A stretch of DNA of 64,000 nt from Sphingomonas sp. BGYR3 (GCF_025153455.1 NZ_JANZNT010000001.1:1560001-1624000), one strand, 5' to 3'. Shown: positions 17,202 to 27,562, numbered from the stretch's first letter. The notes: generated by a model from the letters alone, not told the origin. Made by a program: numbers and translations.

Positions 17202-18995
17202 TCAGATCGCGGCGCACTTTTCCGCCAACCACGCCCGGTCGGCATCGTCCAGCTGCGGCCCGATCCGCGCCAGCACCTCGGCATGATAGGCGTCGAGCCA
17301 CGCCCGCTCCGCCACAGTCAGCAGCGCCGGTTCGATCAGCGTCCGCTCGATGGGCGCAAAGGTCAGCGTCTCGAACCCCAGCATCGCCTGTTCGCCGCCC
17401 GCGATCGAACGCGGCTCGACCAGCACCAGATTCTCGATGCGGATGCCATATTCGCCGGCCTTGTAATATCCCGGCTCGTTGGACAGGAACATGCCCGCAC
17501 GCAGCGGCTCGGCCGGTCCGCCGCCCGGATAATTGGGCTTGGCGATCCGCTGCGGCCCTTCATGCACCGCCAGATAGGCGCCGACGCCGTGGCCGGTGCC
17601 ATGCGCGAAATCCAGCCCCGCGTCCCACAGCGGTCGGCGCGCGAAACTGTCCAGCTGACCGCCCGTCGTCCCTTCCGGAAACACGGCGGTGGCGATGGCG
17701 ATATGGCCCTGCAGCACGCGGGTGAACCGGTCGCGCATCTCCGCCGTCGGTTCGCCCACCGGCATCACGCGGGTCACATCGGTGGTGCCATCGGCATATT
17801 GCCCGCCCGAATCGACCAGATACAGCTGACCCGGCCGGATCGGCGCGTCGCTTTCCTCCGTCACCTTGTAATGCGGGCTGGCCCCGTGCGCGCCGGTGGC
17901 GGAAATGGTGTCGAAACTCGTGTCCTTCAGAACGCCGGTCGCCTGCCGGAACTCCAGCAGCTTCGCCGCCGCCGACAGCTCGGTCAGCGCGCCCTCAGGG
18001 GCCGTCTCCTCGAACCATTTCAGGAACCGGACCAGCGCCGCGCCGTCCCGCGCCTGTGCCGCTCGGTGGCCGTCGATCTCGGCCTGGTTCTTCACCGCCT
18101 TGGCCAGCACCACGGGATCGCGCGTCGCGATCACCCGCGCGCCGCCCGCCTCCAGCGCGTCGAATATGGCGGCCACGCAGAACCCCGGATCGGCGACCAC
18201 CGCCTTGCCGGCAAATCCGCCCAGCGCCTCGGCAAAGGCCGCCCGGTCCCGCACCCGCACGCCATTGCCCAGATGGCGAAGGACCGCATCGTCCACCTTG
18301 TCCGGCGCGACGAACAGCTCGGCGGTGCCATCGGCATGAACGATGGAATAGGCGAGCGCGACCGGTGTATGCGCCACGTCGCGGCCGCGCACGTTCAGCG
18401 TCCAGGCAATCGAATCGAGCGCGGCAATCACCACCGCATCGGCCCCGCGATCGGTCAGCCAGTCGGCGATCCGCTGCCGCTTGGTGGCGGAACTTTCGCC
18501 CGCCAGCGCATCGTCATACGCCTCCAGCCGCTCGTCCGACGGCCGCGGCCGGTCGGCCCAGATCGCATCGATGGGATTGTCGGTAACGGGCACCAGCGTC
18601 GCGCCCCGCGCCGCCAGCGCATCGCGCGCCTCGCTCACCCAGGCGCGAGTATGCAGCCACGGGTCGTATCCGATCCGCGCGCCCTGCCCGGCATGGTCCT
18701 TCAGCCAGTCGGCGATGCTGGTATCCGGCACCTGCACATACTGGAAATGCTCGCCCGATACCTGCTCGCGCACCTGCAGCGTATAGCGCCCGTCGGTAAA
18801 GATCGCCGCTTCGGCCGGCAGCACCACGGCACTGCCCGCCGACCCCTGAAACCCGGTCAGCCAGGCAAGCCTTTGCGCATAATCGCCGACATATTCGCTC
18901 ATATGCTCATCGGTCAGCGGCACGACGAAACCGTCCAGCGAAACGGCGGCGAGTTGGTCGCGGAGCGCCTTCAGGCGATCGGCGGTGGTGGACAT
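17202..18995 (-). CDS. pepP: Xaa-Pro aminopeptidase (three-domain, M24B)
   Basis: The 597-residue enzyme removes an N-terminal residue preceding proline. Two creatinase-like N-terminal domains (about residues 1-300) precede the pita-bread catalytic domain. Metal ligands are visible: two Asp in LVDSGGQYADGTTDVTR, His in HGTGHGVGAYLAVHEG, Glu in LSNEPGYY and Glu in GIRIENLV. The long form with two pre-domains resembles eukaryotic cytosolic APP1 rather than E. coli PepP. There is no signal peptide, so it is cytoplasmic. It is monocistronic and shares a terminator with the porin gene. Confidence 0.93.
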   Translation of the reverse strand: MSTTADRLKALRDQLAAVSLDGFVVPLTDEHMSEYVGDYAQRLAWLTGFQGSAGSAVVLPAEAAIFTDGRYTLQVREQVSGEHFQYVQVPDTSIADWLKDHAGQGARIGYDPWLHTRAWVSEARDALAARGATLVPVTDNPIDAIWADRPRPSDERLEAYDDALAGESSATKRQRIADWLTDRGADAVVIAALDSIAWTLNVRGRDVAHTPVALAYSIVHADGTAELFVAPDKVDDAVLRHLGNGVRVRDRAAFAEALGGFAGKAVVADPGFCVAAIFDALEAGGARVIATRDPVVLAKAVKNQAEIDGHRAAQARDGAALVRFLKWFEETAPEGALTELSAAAKLLEFRQATGVLKDTSFDTISATGAHGASPHYKVTEESDAPIRPGQLYLVDSGGQYADGTTDVTRVMPVGEPTAEMRDRFTRVLQGHIAIATAVFPEGTTGGQLDSFARRPLWDAGLDFAHGTGHGVGAYLAVHEGPQRIAKPNYPGGGPAEPLRAGMFLSNEPGYYKAGEYGIRIENLVLVEPRSIAGGEQAMLGFETLTFAPIERTLIEPALLTVAERAWLDAYHAEVLARIGPQLDDADRAWLAEKCAAI

Positions 18996-19077
18996 GAGCA
19001 GGTTCCCGTTTAGAAGATGACGGGCCTAACATAGGCGGCCGGGCGTTGCACGGCCAGCGCCCAGACCGGAGCCATCC

Positions 19078-21207
19078 ATGCGCCAGTTGTTGACCGGCAT
19101 CGCCCTGATCTTCTCCGCCGCCACCCCTGCATCAGCCCAGAAAGTGACCATGACCGACGTAAAGCCGCCCGTCGCGCAGCAGCGCCCCTACAGCTACGAA
19201 CGCCACGGTATCACGATCAGCGATCCGTACCACTGGCTGAAGGATCAGGGGTATCCGACCGTCGATGACGCGGATGTGCTGGCGTATCTCAAGGCTGAAA
19301 ACGCGTATTTCGAGGCGCAGATGGCCCCGCACAAGGCGCTGGTCGACACGCTGTACGAGGAGATGAAGGGCCGCATCAAGGAAGACGACAGCTCCGTTCC
19401 GGCCAAGGACGGCGCCTATCTGTACTGGCGCGCGTTCGAGGAAGGGGCGCAGTATCGCAAATGGTGGCGCCGGCCGGTGGCGGGCGGTGCGGACGAACTG
19501 ATCCTCGACGAACCGGCGCTTGCGACGGGCAAGGAATATTTCAGCCTGGGCGCGATCGAGGTTGCGCCCAACGACCGGCTGATGGCCTATGCCACCGACA
19601 CCAACGGCTCCGAACGCTACACCGTCCGCATCCGCGACCTGTCCACCGGACAGGATCTGCCGGACGTCATTCCGGGCATGAAATCCGCCATCGTCTGGTC
19701 GGCCGATTCGTCGGGCTTCTTCTACGGCAACGCCAATGACAGCTGGCGGACCGACACGATCTTCTACCACCGCCTCGGCGACGATCCAAAGAATGACCGG
19801 GTGGTCTACAAGGAATCGGATGACGGGTTTCAGGCCGGCGTCGGCATGACCCACAGCCGCCGGTTCATCCTCATCGAAACCGGCGATCAGGTGACCAGCG
19901 AGATTCGCCTGATCCCGGTGGACAAGCCCGATGCCCAGCCGATCCTGGTCCGTGCGCGCCAGCCGGGGGTCAGCTATTCGGTGGAGGAGCATGACGGCAC
20001 GCTGTTCATCCACACCAACGATACCGACACCCAGTTCCGCCTGGTCACCGCCAGCCTCGACAAGCCCGGCGAGTGGAAGGAACTGATCGCCCCGTCAAAG
20101 ACCTTCTACATGACCGACGTCAGCACCTTTGCCGACTTCTTCGTGGTGGAGGGGCGCGAAAACGGCCTCGATCAGATTGATCTCCACCGCTATTCCGGCG
20201 GCGCGCCGACGCGGATCGCGTTTGACGAGGCAAGCTATGTCGCCGGCCTCGATGAAAACCCCGAATATGACGTCGACACGCTGCGCCTGAACTATCAGTC
20301 GATGGTCACGCCCGGCACGGTGATGAACTATCGCCTGTCGGACGGCGAAAAGACGGTGCTGAAGGTTCAGCAGATCCCGTCCGGCTATGACGCCAGCCAG
20401 TATGAAACCGAACGGCTGATGATCCCCGCCCGCGACGGGACGCAGGTGCCCGTGTCGATCGTCTATAAAAAGGGGTTCAAGCGCGACGGCAGCCAGCCGC
20501 TGCACCTCTATGCCTATGGCGCCTATGGCTATGCCATCCCGCCCGGCTTTTCGACCGGCCGGCTGTCCCTGCTCGATCGCGGCTTTGCCTATGCCATCGC
20601 GCATATCCGGGGCGGCGACGACCTTGGCTATCAATGGTATCTCGACGGCAAGCTGGAAAAGCGCACCAACACCTTCAACGACTTCGTCGATGTGGCGCGT
20701 GGCCTGATCGATCGCGGCTATACCTCGACGGGCAAGCTGACGGCTTCGGGCGGCTCGGCGGGCGGCGAACTGATGGGCGCGGTGGTCAATCAGGCGCCGG
20801 AACTGTTCGGCGCGGTCGCCGCGCACGTCCCCTTTGTCGATGTGCTCAACACCATGCAGGACGAAAGCCTGCCGCTCACCCCCGGCGAATGGCCGGAATG
20901 GGGCAACCCCATCACCGACAAGGCGGCGTTCGAACTGATCCGCAGCTACAGCCCCTATGACAATGTGACGGCAAAGGCGTATCCGCCGCTGCTGATCACC
21001 GGCGGCCTCAACGATCCGCGCGTCACCTATTGGGAACCGGCCAAATGGGCGGCAAAACTGCGCGCGACCAAGACGGACCAGAACGTCCTCCTGCTCAAGA
21101 CCAACATGGGCGCTGGCCATGGCGGCAAGTCGGGCCGCTTCGAATCGCTGCGCGAGGATGCGGAGGAACAGGCATTCCTGCTGTGGCAGCTCGGCCTGAC
21201 CAACTGA
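19078..21207 (+). CDS. Prolyl oligopeptidase (S9A), secreted
   Basis: The 709-residue serine peptidase cleaves short peptides after proline. It has a signal peptide (residues 1-20, ending ASAQ), an N-terminal segment typical of S9A enzymes (ERHGITISDPYHWLKD), a central beta-propeller of about 330 residues, and a C-terminal alpha/beta-hydrolase domain. The catalytic triad is Ser in SGGSAGGEL (about residue 560), Asp in GGLNDPRV (about 646) and His in GAGHGGKSG (about 681). It is divergent from the aminopeptidase P gene, so two proline-specific peptidases lie back to back. A palindromic repeat follows immediately. Confidence 0.95.
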   Translation: MRQLLTGIALIFSAATPASAQKVTMTDVKPPVAQQRPYSYERHGITISDPYHWLKDQGYPTVDDADVLAYLKAENAYFEAQMAPHKALVDTLYEEMKGRIKEDDSSVPAKDGAYLYWRAFEEGAQYRKWWRRPVAGGADELILDEPALATGKEYFSLGAIEVAPNDRLMAYATDTNGSERYTVRIRDLSTGQDLPDVIPGMKSAIVWSADSSGFFYGNANDSWRTDTIFYHRLGDDPKNDRVVYKESDDGFQAGVGMTHSRRFILIETGDQVTSEIRLIPVDKPDAQPILVRARQPGVSYSVEEHDGTLFIHTNDTDTQFRLVTASLDKPGEWKELIAPSKTFYMTDVSTFADFFVVEGRENGLDQIDLHRYSGGAPTRIAFDEASYVAGLDENPEYDVDTLRLNYQSMVTPGTVMNYRLSDGEKTVLKVQQIPSGYDASQYETERLMIPARDGTQVPVSIVYKKGFKRDGSQPLHLYAYGAYGYAIPPGFSTGRLSLLDRGFAYAIAHIRGGDDLGYQWYLDGKLEKRTNTFNDFVDVARGLIDRGYTSTGKLTASGGSAGGELMGAVVNQAPELFGAVAAHVPFVDVLNTMQDESLPLTPGEWPEWGNPITDKAAFELIRSYSPYDNVTAKAYPPLLITGGLNDPRVTYWEPAKWAAKLRATKTDQNVLLLKTNMGAGHGGKSGRFESLREDAEEQAFLLWQLGLTN

Positions 21208-21210
21208 CCC

Positions 21211-21304
21211 CCCTCACCCTTCCGCCGCGGTCGCGCCTCCCTCCCTCTCCCATCGGGAGGGGGAAGGGGCCCGCCGCCGAAGGGCGGTGGGAAGGGTCAG
21301 GGTG
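21211..21304. repeat. Dispersed palindromic repeat, copy 1
   Basis: A long imperfect palindrome fills the gap after the S9 peptidase gene. Outer arms are CCCTCACCCTTCC (21211-21223) and the near-complement GGAAGGGTCAGGG (21290-21302), with an inner arm pair CTCCC/GGGAG at about 21247-21259. A second copy with the same motif order, in reverse orientation, lies inside ileS at 42443-42499. It is a REP-like extragenic element and may also act as a terminator for the peptidase gene. Confidence 0.85.
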
Positions 21305-21357
21305 ATCAGGGCTTTCCCGTCATCCTTTTGTCACTGTTTACGGCGATATCCACTCCC

Positions 21358-22737
21358 ATGACCTTCACGCCCTCCCGCCGGCAGTTCGGGGCCGGCCTTG
21401 CCTCTCTGGCCTTTGCCGGCTTTGCCGCGCGTACCGGCCTTGCCCAGGATGTCCGCTATCGCAGCGAGGTGACGGGATACGGCCCCTTGGTCCGCGATCC
21501 CGCCGGGCTGCTCGATCTGCCGCAGGGCTTTTCCTATCGGGTGCTGTCCGAACTGGGCCAGCGGATGGACGACGGGTTTCGCGTGCCCGATGCCGCCGAC
21601 GGCATGGGCCTTGTCCCGCTCGCCGCTGGCCGCGTCGCCCTGATCCGCAATCACGAGCTAAAGGACAGCGCGATCGAACGCGGCCCGACCGGCGGGGACA
21701 AGGCGCTGATCGACCGGCTGGCCCGCCTGTCCACCTATGACGGCACGCTGCCCGGCGGCACCTCCACCCTGATCGTCGACACCCGCACCAACCGGCTGGT
21801 CAGCCAGCATCTGAGCCTAGCCGGCACCGCCGTGAACTGTGCGGGCGGGGTCACCCCCTGGGGCAGCTGGATCAGCTGCGAGGAAACGGTGGCGCGCGCG
21901 GGCGGCGGGCGGACACGCGATCATGGCTGGGCGTTCGAGGTTCCGGCCAATGCGCGCGGCCTGTCCGACGCGGTGCCGCTGACGGGGCTTGGCCGCTTCA
22001 AGCATGAAGCCGCCGCCGTCGATCCACGCACCGGCATCGTCTATCTGACCGAGGATGAGCAGGAGGGGCTGTTCTACCGCTTCCTGCCCAATGTGCGCGG
22101 GCGGCTGTCCGCCGGCGGCCGGCTTCAGGCGATGGGCTTTGCCGATGCGCCCCAGGGCGGCGATGGCCGCAACTGGGCGGGATCGCGGCCTTGGACGCCG
22201 GGATCGTGGAAACGCGCGGTGTGGATCGATGTCGACGGGCCGGACAATCCCGATGGCGACCTGCGCCTGCGGATGCACAAGGCGGGTGCCGCCCGCATGG
22301 CCCGGCTCGAAGGGGTGCATTTCGGCAAGGACGAACTCTATTTCACCTGCACGTCGGGCGGCACACGCAAATGCGGCCAGATCATGCGCTATGTCCCCAG
22401 CCGCCACGAAGGCCAGCCGGGCGAGCGCGACGATCCGGGCATGATCCAGCTGTTCGTCGAATCGACCGACCCTTCCGTCCTCGATTTCGCCGACAACATC
22501 ACCCTTGCGCCCTGGGGGCATCTGGTGGTGTGCGAGGACAAATATGTCGAAAACCCGATGGATTGCCTGCGCGGCATCACGCCAGAGGGCAAGGTCTATG
22601 CGCTGGCTCAGGTGCGGATCGACACCGAACCGGCCGGCGTCTGTTTCTCGCCCGATGGCCGGACGCTGTTCGTGAACATCTATTCCCCGGCCAAAACGCT
22701 GGCGATCACCGGTCCTTGGAACAGCTTTCGCGCATGA
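21358..22737 (+). CDS. PhoX-like (DUF839) secreted protein with Tat signal
   Basis: From the ATG at 21358 the product has 459 residues; a TTG at 21328 would add ten residues but has no better ribosome-binding site. The N-terminus TPSRRQFGAGLASLAFAGFA is a twin-arginine signal, so it is exported folded to the periplasm. The body has DUF839/PhoX beta-propeller motifs: IRNHELKDS, CAGGVTPWGSWISCEET, GRFKHEAAAVDPRTGIVYLTED and DFADNITLAPWGHLVVCEDKY. PhoX proteins bind calcium and iron and are usually alkaline phosphatases. Whether this shorter member is a phosphatase is uncertain. It is followed by its own terminator. Confidence 0.85.
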   Translation: MTFTPSRRQFGAGLASLAFAGFAARTGLAQDVRYRSEVTGYGPLVRDPAGLLDLPQGFSYRVLSELGQRMDDGFRVPDAADGMGLVPLAAGRVALIRNHELKDSAIERGPTGGDKALIDRLARLSTYDGTLPGGTSTLIVDTRTNRLVSQHLSLAGTAVNCAGGVTPWGSWISCEETVARAGGGRTRDHGWAFEVPANARGLSDAVPLTGLGRFKHEAAAVDPRTGIVYLTEDEQEGLFYRFLPNVRGRLSAGGRLQAMGFADAPQGGDGRNWAGSRPWTPGSWKRAVWIDVDGPDNPDGDLRLRMHKAGAARMARLEGVHFGKDELYFTCTSGGTRKCGQIMRYVPSRHEGQPGERDDPGMIQLFVESTDPSVLDFADNITLAPWGHLVVCEDKYVENPMDCLRGITPEGKVYALAQVRIDTEPAGVCFSPDGRTLFVNIYSPAKTLAITGPWNSFRA

Positions 22738-22740
22738 CAA

Positions 22741-22770
22741 AACGGCCGCCCCTGCGGGGGGGCGGCCGTT
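22741..22770 (+). terminator. Terminator after PhoX-like gene
   Basis: AACGGCCGCC (22741-22750) pairs perfectly with GGCGGCCGTT (22761-22770) around a C/G-rich 10-base loop. It begins 4 bases after the stop of the upstream gene. The T-run after it (TT-CTT) is short. Confidence 0.75.
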
Positions 22771-22851
22771 CTTGCTGACGGGCCGGGTCGGCCGGGCGGA
22801 TCAGTCGCCGCCCGCGCCCCGGTGTCGCGATGGAATGGCCGCGGCCAGATC

Positions 22852-23169
22852 CTACTCGACCGTCACCGTGCCACGCCGGAACAGGACGCCGCGCTCCGCC
22901 ATTTCCTTGCGGAAATCGCCCTCGGCATCGGCAACCTCGCGCTCATATTCGGCATAGGCCTCGATCCGGTCCGAATCGCTGTCCGCACTGCGCAGGTCGT
23001 TTTGCAGCTCGCGCTTCGCCTCGGACAGGTCCGTCTGGTAATCCAGGTAATGCGAATTGCTGTCGCTGAAGATCGCGGCATGGCGGTCGCCCCGCTCATG
23101 CCCGCCCGCCAGTGCGGGAACCGAAATCAGCATCGTCGCCGTCGCAGCGGCGGTCATCAGACTCTTCAT
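22852..23169 (-). CDS. Small exported charged protein, unknown function
   Basis: The 105-residue product starts at the ATG at 23169 with AGGAG seven bases upstream; a longer frame to 23238 lacks a ribosome-binding site. A signal peptide of about 21 residues ends in PALAGG. The mature part is a helical, highly charged stretch (KRELQNDLRSADSDSDRIEA, EYEREVADAEGDFRKEMAER) ending VTVE. No family is recognised. It is monocistronic between convergent and co-directional neighbours. It may be a small periplasmic coiled-coil protein. Confidence 0.65.
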   Translation of the reverse strand: MKSLMTAAATATMLISVPALAGGHERGDRHAAIFSDSNSHYLDYQTDLSEAKRELQNDLRSADSDSDRIEAYAEYEREVADAEGDFRKEMAERGVLFRRGTVTVE

Positions 23170-23382
23170 GGCGTGCTCCTTTCGCCGTTCGCTGAACTTT
23201 CTGATGGTCCAACGGCTGCCGACCGGATTCTCATCCACGCCCTGTCGTCAAAATCGGTCGCCCGCGGGCCGATGCGACCCGGAACGGGGATGGACGCCCC
23301 CGGCCGATCCCGGCTCACGCCGCCAGGTCGCCCCGACGGCCCCGAATCCGCACCAATCCCCGCGTTTAGCGCAGGCGCGCCG

Positions 23383-25026
23383 CTATCCCCGGAACAGCCC
23401 GCCCAGCACGCCGCGGACCAGCCCGCCGACGATCCCGCCGCTCTTGGACCGGGATGATCCGAAAATCGCCTTGGTCACCTCGTTCGCCACCTGCCGTCCC
23501 ACGGTCGAACTGGCGGATCGCGTCGCGCTGGTGACGGCCTTGGTCCACGGGCTGTTCGCTGCCTCGCGTGCGGCGGCGCGCTCTGCCCGCTCCTGCTCCT
23601 TTGCCGCTGCGATGCGGGCGCGTTCCTGCTCCTTGGCGATTCGCGCCTCGACCTTGGCCCGCTCTGCCTCGGCCTTGTCGGCTTCCGCCTCGGCCTTGGC
23701 GGCGGCAGCGGCGGCCTTGGCCTCCGCCATCTTGGCATCCAGCAACTCGGCGGCCGATTCCCGGTCGATGGGCGTGTCATATTTGTCGCCGACCAGATCG
23801 ACGGTCAGCATGATCGCCCGCTCCTTGGCATCCAGCGGCCCGACGCGCGACCGGGCCGGCGCGATCAGCGTGCGCGTCACCGGGCTGGGCGACCCGTCGG
23901 GCTGGAGAAGGGAGACGAGCGCCTCGCCGACCTTCAGCTCGGTAATCGCCGTTTCCACATCCACGCCGGGATTGGCGCGGAACGTCTCTGCCGCCGCCCG
24001 GATCGCCTTCTGCTCCTTGGGCGTAAAGGCGCGCAGCGCGTGCTGCACCCGGTTGCCCAGCTGGCCCGACACGCTGTCCGGCACGTCGATCGGGTTCTGC
24101 GTGACGAAATAGACGCCGACCCCCTTTGACCGGATCAGGCGCACGACCTGCTCGATCTTGTCAACGAGCGCATCCGGCGCATCGTCGAACAGCAGATGCG
24201 CCTCGTCAAAGAAGAAGACGAGCTTCGGCTTGTCGGGATCGCCCACCTCGGGCAGCGTCTCGAACAGTTCGGACAGCAGCCACAACAGGAACGTGGCATA
24301 GAGCCGCGGGGACGCCATCAGCTTGTCCGCGGCCAGGATATTGATGACGCCGCGCCCGGTGTCATCCACCTTCATGAAATCATTCAGGTCCAGCGCCGGT
24401 TCGCCAAAGAAATTGGCCCCGCCCTGCGACCGCAGCTGAAGCAGCTGGCGCTGGATCGCGCCCAGGCTCGCCTTGCTCACATTGCCATATTTGGTGGTCA
24501 GCTCGTCCGCCCGCTCCCCGCAATGGACCAGCATCGCCTGCAGATCGTCCAGGTCGATCAGCAGCAACCCTTCCTCGTCGGCCAGGGTGAAGGCGATGGT
24601 CAGAACGCCTTCCTGCGTTTCATTCAGGCCCATCAGCCGCGACAGCAGCAGCGGCCCCATCTCCGACACCGTCGCGCGAATCGGGTGCCCCTGTTCGCCG
24701 AACAGGTCCCAAAAGGTGACGGGATTGTCGGCATAGGCATAATCGGTGATGCCAATCTCCGCCGCGCGCGCGGTGAACGGCGCATGGGTCTTGGCGGTGG
24801 GCGATCCCGCCATCGCCATGCCGGACAGGTCGCCCTTAACGTCGGACACGAACACCGGCACGCCCGCCCGGCTCAGCCCCTCGGCCATGCCCTGCAACGT
24901 CACCGTCTTGCCCGTGCCCGTCGCGCCCGCGATCAACCCGTGGCGATTGGCGCGCTTCAGCACCAGCGATTGCGGATCCGCGCCCCCCGGCCCGGCCCCG
25001 ATGAACAGAACACCCGCATCGCTCAT
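23383..25026 (-). CDS. HerA-like ATPase (DUF853)
   Basis: The 547-residue P-loop ATPase belongs to the HerA/FtsK superfamily. Walker A is in [15 protein letters not shown] (about residues 31-45), Walker B in [15 protein letters not shown], and the arginine-finger region follows [15 protein letters not shown]. After residue about 420 comes an Ala/Glu/Lys-rich coiled coil with repeated K-A-E units, then a Gly-rich C-terminal tail. DUF853 proteins are widespread; their DNA substrate and process are not settled. ATG at 25026 follows AAGGGG and gives [10 protein letters not shown]; the frame extends to 25044 without a ribosome-binding site. It lies alone between the small secreted gene and the DegP/Q-like gene. 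Confidence 0.88.
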   Translation of the reverse strand: MSDAGVLFIGAGPGGADPQSLVLKRANRHGLIAGATGTGKTVTLQGMAEGLSRAGVPVFVSDVKGDLSGMAMAGSPTAKTHAPFTARAAEIGITDYAYADNPVTFWDLFGEQGHPIRATVSEMGPLLLSRLMGLNETQEGVLTIAFTLADEEGLLLIDLDDLQAMLVHCGERADELTTKYGNVSKASLGAIQRQLLQLRSQGGANFFGEPALDLNDFMKVDDTGRGVINILAADKLMASPRLYATFLLWLLSELFETLPEVGDPDKPKLVFFFDEAHLLFDDAPDALVDKIEQVVRLIRSKGVGVYFVTQNPIDVPDSVSGQLGNRVQHALRAFTPKEQKAIRAAAETFRANPGVDVETAITELKVGEALVSLLQPDGSPSPVTRTLIAPARSRVGPLDAKERAIMLTVDLVGDKYDTPIDRESAAELLDAKMAEAKAAAAAAKAEAEADKAEAERAKVEARIAKEQERARIAAAKEQERAERAAAREAANSPWTKAVTSATRSASSTVGRQVANEVTKAIFGSSRSKSGGIVGGLVRGVLGGLFRG

Positions 25027-25084
25027 GGCAAAACCCCTTCCCATCGGTGGATGGAAAGGGGTCTAGCGCGAATTTTCTGCTGCG

Positions 25085-26602
25085 TCAGCCGGACCAGCGG
25101 CCGATGTTCACCGCAATATATCCGGTCACGCCGCCGCGCCGCTGCACATACAGCAGCACGTTGTTGCGGCCCGCCGACTTGGCTTCGTTGACGATGCGGG
25201 TGATGTCCGCGGCAGAGGCGACGGGCGTGCGGTTGACCGTGACGATCAGGTCGCCGCGACGCAGGCCCTTGGACGCGGCATCGCTGGACGGGTCGGCAGA
25301 AACCACCACCACGCCCTTTGCCTCGACCGGAACGCCGATGCTGCGCGCGATCTGAGGCGTCAGCGGGGTGACGTTCAGGCCCAGCGACGCCGAACCGTCC
25401 TGCTGCGCGCCCTCGTCCGGCATCCCGCCCTGCTCGGCATCGGGATCGAACCCGGCGATCTGATCTTCGGGCGGACGGGTGCCGACCGTGGCGGTCAGCG
25501 TCTGGCGCTTGCCGTCGCGGATCAGCTCAAGCTGCACGCGCTCGCCCGGCTTCACCGCCGCGATCAGCGACGACAGGTTTTGCTCGGGCGTCACGTCCTT
25601 GCTGCCGACTTTGACGATCACGTCGCCCTGGCGAATGCCGGCCTTGTCGGCGGCCTCGCCCGGCTCGACCCGCTGGATCAGCTCGCCGCGATCCTTGGGC
25701 AGGCCCATGGCATCGGCGATGTCGGGGGTCAGCGGCTGGATACCGATGCCCAGATAGCCGCGCTGCACCGACTGGCCCTTCATCAGCGTCTGGACGATGG
25801 GGCTGGCCTGTTCCGCCGGAATGGCGAAACCGATGCCCACATTGCCGCCGGTCGGCGACAGGATCTGGCTGTTGATGCCGATCACATTGCCGCGCAGGTC
25901 GAACAGCGGGCCGCCGGAATTGCCCCGGTTGATCGACGCGTCCGTCTGGATGAACTTGTCGTAATTGCCCGCGCCGACGCGGTTGACGGCCGAAATGATA
26001 CCGGCGGTCACCGATCCGCCCAGGCCGAACGGGTTGCCGATCGCCACGACCCAGTCACCGACCCGCGACTGGGTGGAATCGCCAAACCGGACGAACGGCA
26101 GGTTGGTGCCGTCGATCTTCAGCACCGCCAGGTCGGATGCCGGATCGCGGCCGACGACGCGCGCGGTATATTCCTTGCGGTCGTTCAGCGTGACGGTGAT
26201 CGATTCGACCGCCGCGTTGCGATTGCCCTCGGCCGAAATGACGTGGTTGTTGGTGACGACATACCCGTCGGCGGAAATAATGAATCCCGATCCCAGCGAC
26301 TGCGCCTCGCGCGTCACCGGGCGGCCGCCCTGCCCGCCGCCGAACAGGTCGGCGAACGGCGTGCCGGCGAACGGGTTGGCGTTCACCTGCACCCGCTGGG
26401 TGGTGGAAATGTTGACGACCGCCGGCTGCAGCCGGGCGACCATGTCGGCAAAGCTCATCGGGGCGCCGGCCGCGGGGGCCTGGGCCTGGATTGCGCCGGG
26501 TTCGTTCTGGGCGGTTTGCGCGCCGACCGGGCTCTGCATGGCGAGCGTCGCGGCCGCGCCGCCCAGCAACAGGGCAGAAGTGATGGCGTATGTGTAACGC
26601 AC
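25085..26602 (-). CDS. DegP/DegQ-family periplasmic serine protease
   Basis: The 505-residue Do-family protease degrades misfolded periplasmic proteins. A signal peptide (to about residue 29) precedes a trypsin-like domain with His in VVTNNHVIS (about 120), Asp in DPASDLAVLKID and Ser in INRGNSGGPLFD (about 229). Two PDZ domains follow (about 290-370 and 410-500), each with the carboxylate-binding GYLGI- or GVVVVS-type loop. It lies 96 bases upstream of hflC's stop on the same strand, so hflK-hflC and this protease form an envelope protein-quality cluster in the order hflK, hflC, degP/Q, as in many alphaproteobacteria. Confidence 0.95.
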   Translation of the reverse strand: MRYTYAITSALLLGGAAATLAMQSPVGAQTAQNEPGAIQAQAPAAGAPMSFADMVARLQPAVVNISTTQRVQVNANPFAGTPFADLFGGGQGGRPVTREAQSLGSGFIISADGYVVTNNHVISAEGNRNAAVESITVTLNDRKEYTARVVGRDPASDLAVLKIDGTNLPFVRFGDSTQSRVGDWVVAIGNPFGLGGSVTAGIISAVNRVGAGNYDKFIQTDASINRGNSGGPLFDLRGNVIGINSQILSPTGGNVGIGFAIPAEQASPIVQTLMKGQSVQRGYLGIGIQPLTPDIADAMGLPKDRGELIQRVEPGEAADKAGIRQGDVIVKVGSKDVTPEQNLSSLIAAVKPGERVQLELIRDGKRQTLTATVGTRPPEDQIAGFDPDAEQGGMPDEGAQQDGSASLGLNVTPLTPQIARSIGVPVEAKGVVVVSADPSSDAASKGLRRGDLIVTVNRTPVASAADITRIVNEAKSAGRNNVLLYVQRRGGVTGYIAVNIGRWSG

Positions 26603-26698
26603 GGTTCGCTATTCCTCTCAATTGGACCGGTCTGGGGAACCGGTCACTGTACGGTTAAGCCAATCGTCGCTGAACGGCGATTGAATATGAACGGTTCG

Positions 26699-27562
26699 TC
26701 AGCGTTGGCCGCGGCCCTCGAACTGGCGAAGATACTCGTTGTCGGGCGACAGGATGATCGCCGTCTCGCCGCTGGTGGTGTTGCCGTCCGCGCCGAACGT
26801 GCGGCGATAGGACTGCATGGCCCGCCAGAAGTCATAGAATTGCGCATCCTTGCCGAACGACTGGGCATAGATTTGCGCGGCCTGCGCCTCGGCCTCGGCC
26901 CGCACGATCTGCGCCTGCTTGAACCCCTGCGCCTCGATGGTGCGGGCTTCCTGCTGGCGGGCGGACCGCATCCGGTTGAGCGCGCTGTCCAGCGGGCTGC
27001 CGCTCGGCAGTTCCGCCTGCTTGATGCGCACGTCCACGATCTCCGCACCGAACTGGCGTGCCTGCCGGTTCAGCGCGACCTGGATATTCTCCATCACCTG
27101 ACCCCGTTCGGGGCTCAGCAGCGTGGCAAAGGGCCGCTTGGACAATTCGTTGCGCAGCGACGAGGCAAGGATGGTGCGCAGCTGCTGCCGCGCGCCATCC
27201 TCGGTCCGCACGGAAACCACCATCTGCAACGGATCGACGATGCGGAACCGGGCAAAGGCATCGACCTGAAGCCGCAGCTGATCGATCGACAGCACGGGCT
27301 GGTTGTCGAGGTCGATCGACAGGACGCGCTTGTCGACCCACACAACCCGGTCAAGGAACGGCATCCGCAAAAAGATACCCGCGCCGGTCGCGCCCAGCGG
27401 CTGTCCCTCGCGATAGGGGTTCACGACGCCCACCGGCCGCTGCAGCCGCAGGATCACGGCCTGCTTGGATTCGGGAACGACCGCGACCGATCCGAACAGC
27501 AGCACCGCGGCCAGCACCAAAAGGATGCCGATGGCGACGGGATTGCGATACCAGGCGGTCAT
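26699..27562 (-). CDS. hflC: HflC, SPFH-domain FtsH modulator
   Basis: The 287-residue protein has one N-terminal membrane helix (about residues 8-28), then a periplasmic SPFH/band-7 domain with typical segments VVWVDKRVLSIDLDNQP and FARFRIVDPLQM, and a coiled coil ending in a short unstructured tail. With HflK it forms a large cage around the membrane protease FtsH and limits its access to substrates. It overlaps hflK by 4 bases (27559-27562). Confidence 0.95.
   Translation of the reverse strand: MTAWYRNPVAIGILLVLAAVLLFGSVAVVPESKQAVILRLQRPVGVVNPYREGQPLGATGAGIFLRMPFLDRVVWVDKRVLSIDLDNQPVLSIDQLRLQVDAFARFRIVDPLQMVVSVRTEDGARQQLRTILASSLRNELSKRPFATLLSPERGQVMENIQVALNRQARQFGAEIVDVRIKQAELPSGSPLDSALNRMRSARQQEARTIEAQGFKQAQIVRAEAEAQAAQIYAQSFGKDAQFYDFWRAMQSYRRTFGADGNTTSGETAIILSPDNEYLRQFEGRGQR

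Noticed and set aside
17175-19013. 612-codon plus-strand frame across the aminopeptidase P gene
   Set aside because: Antisense shadow: Arg/Gln/His-rich sequence with no motifs, while the opposite strand encodes a complete metallopeptidase.
26640-26698. Stem-loop CAATCG...CGATTG between degP/Q-like and hflC genes as a terminator
   Set aside because: There is only a 6-bp stem and no T-run on the minus strand; too weak to list.
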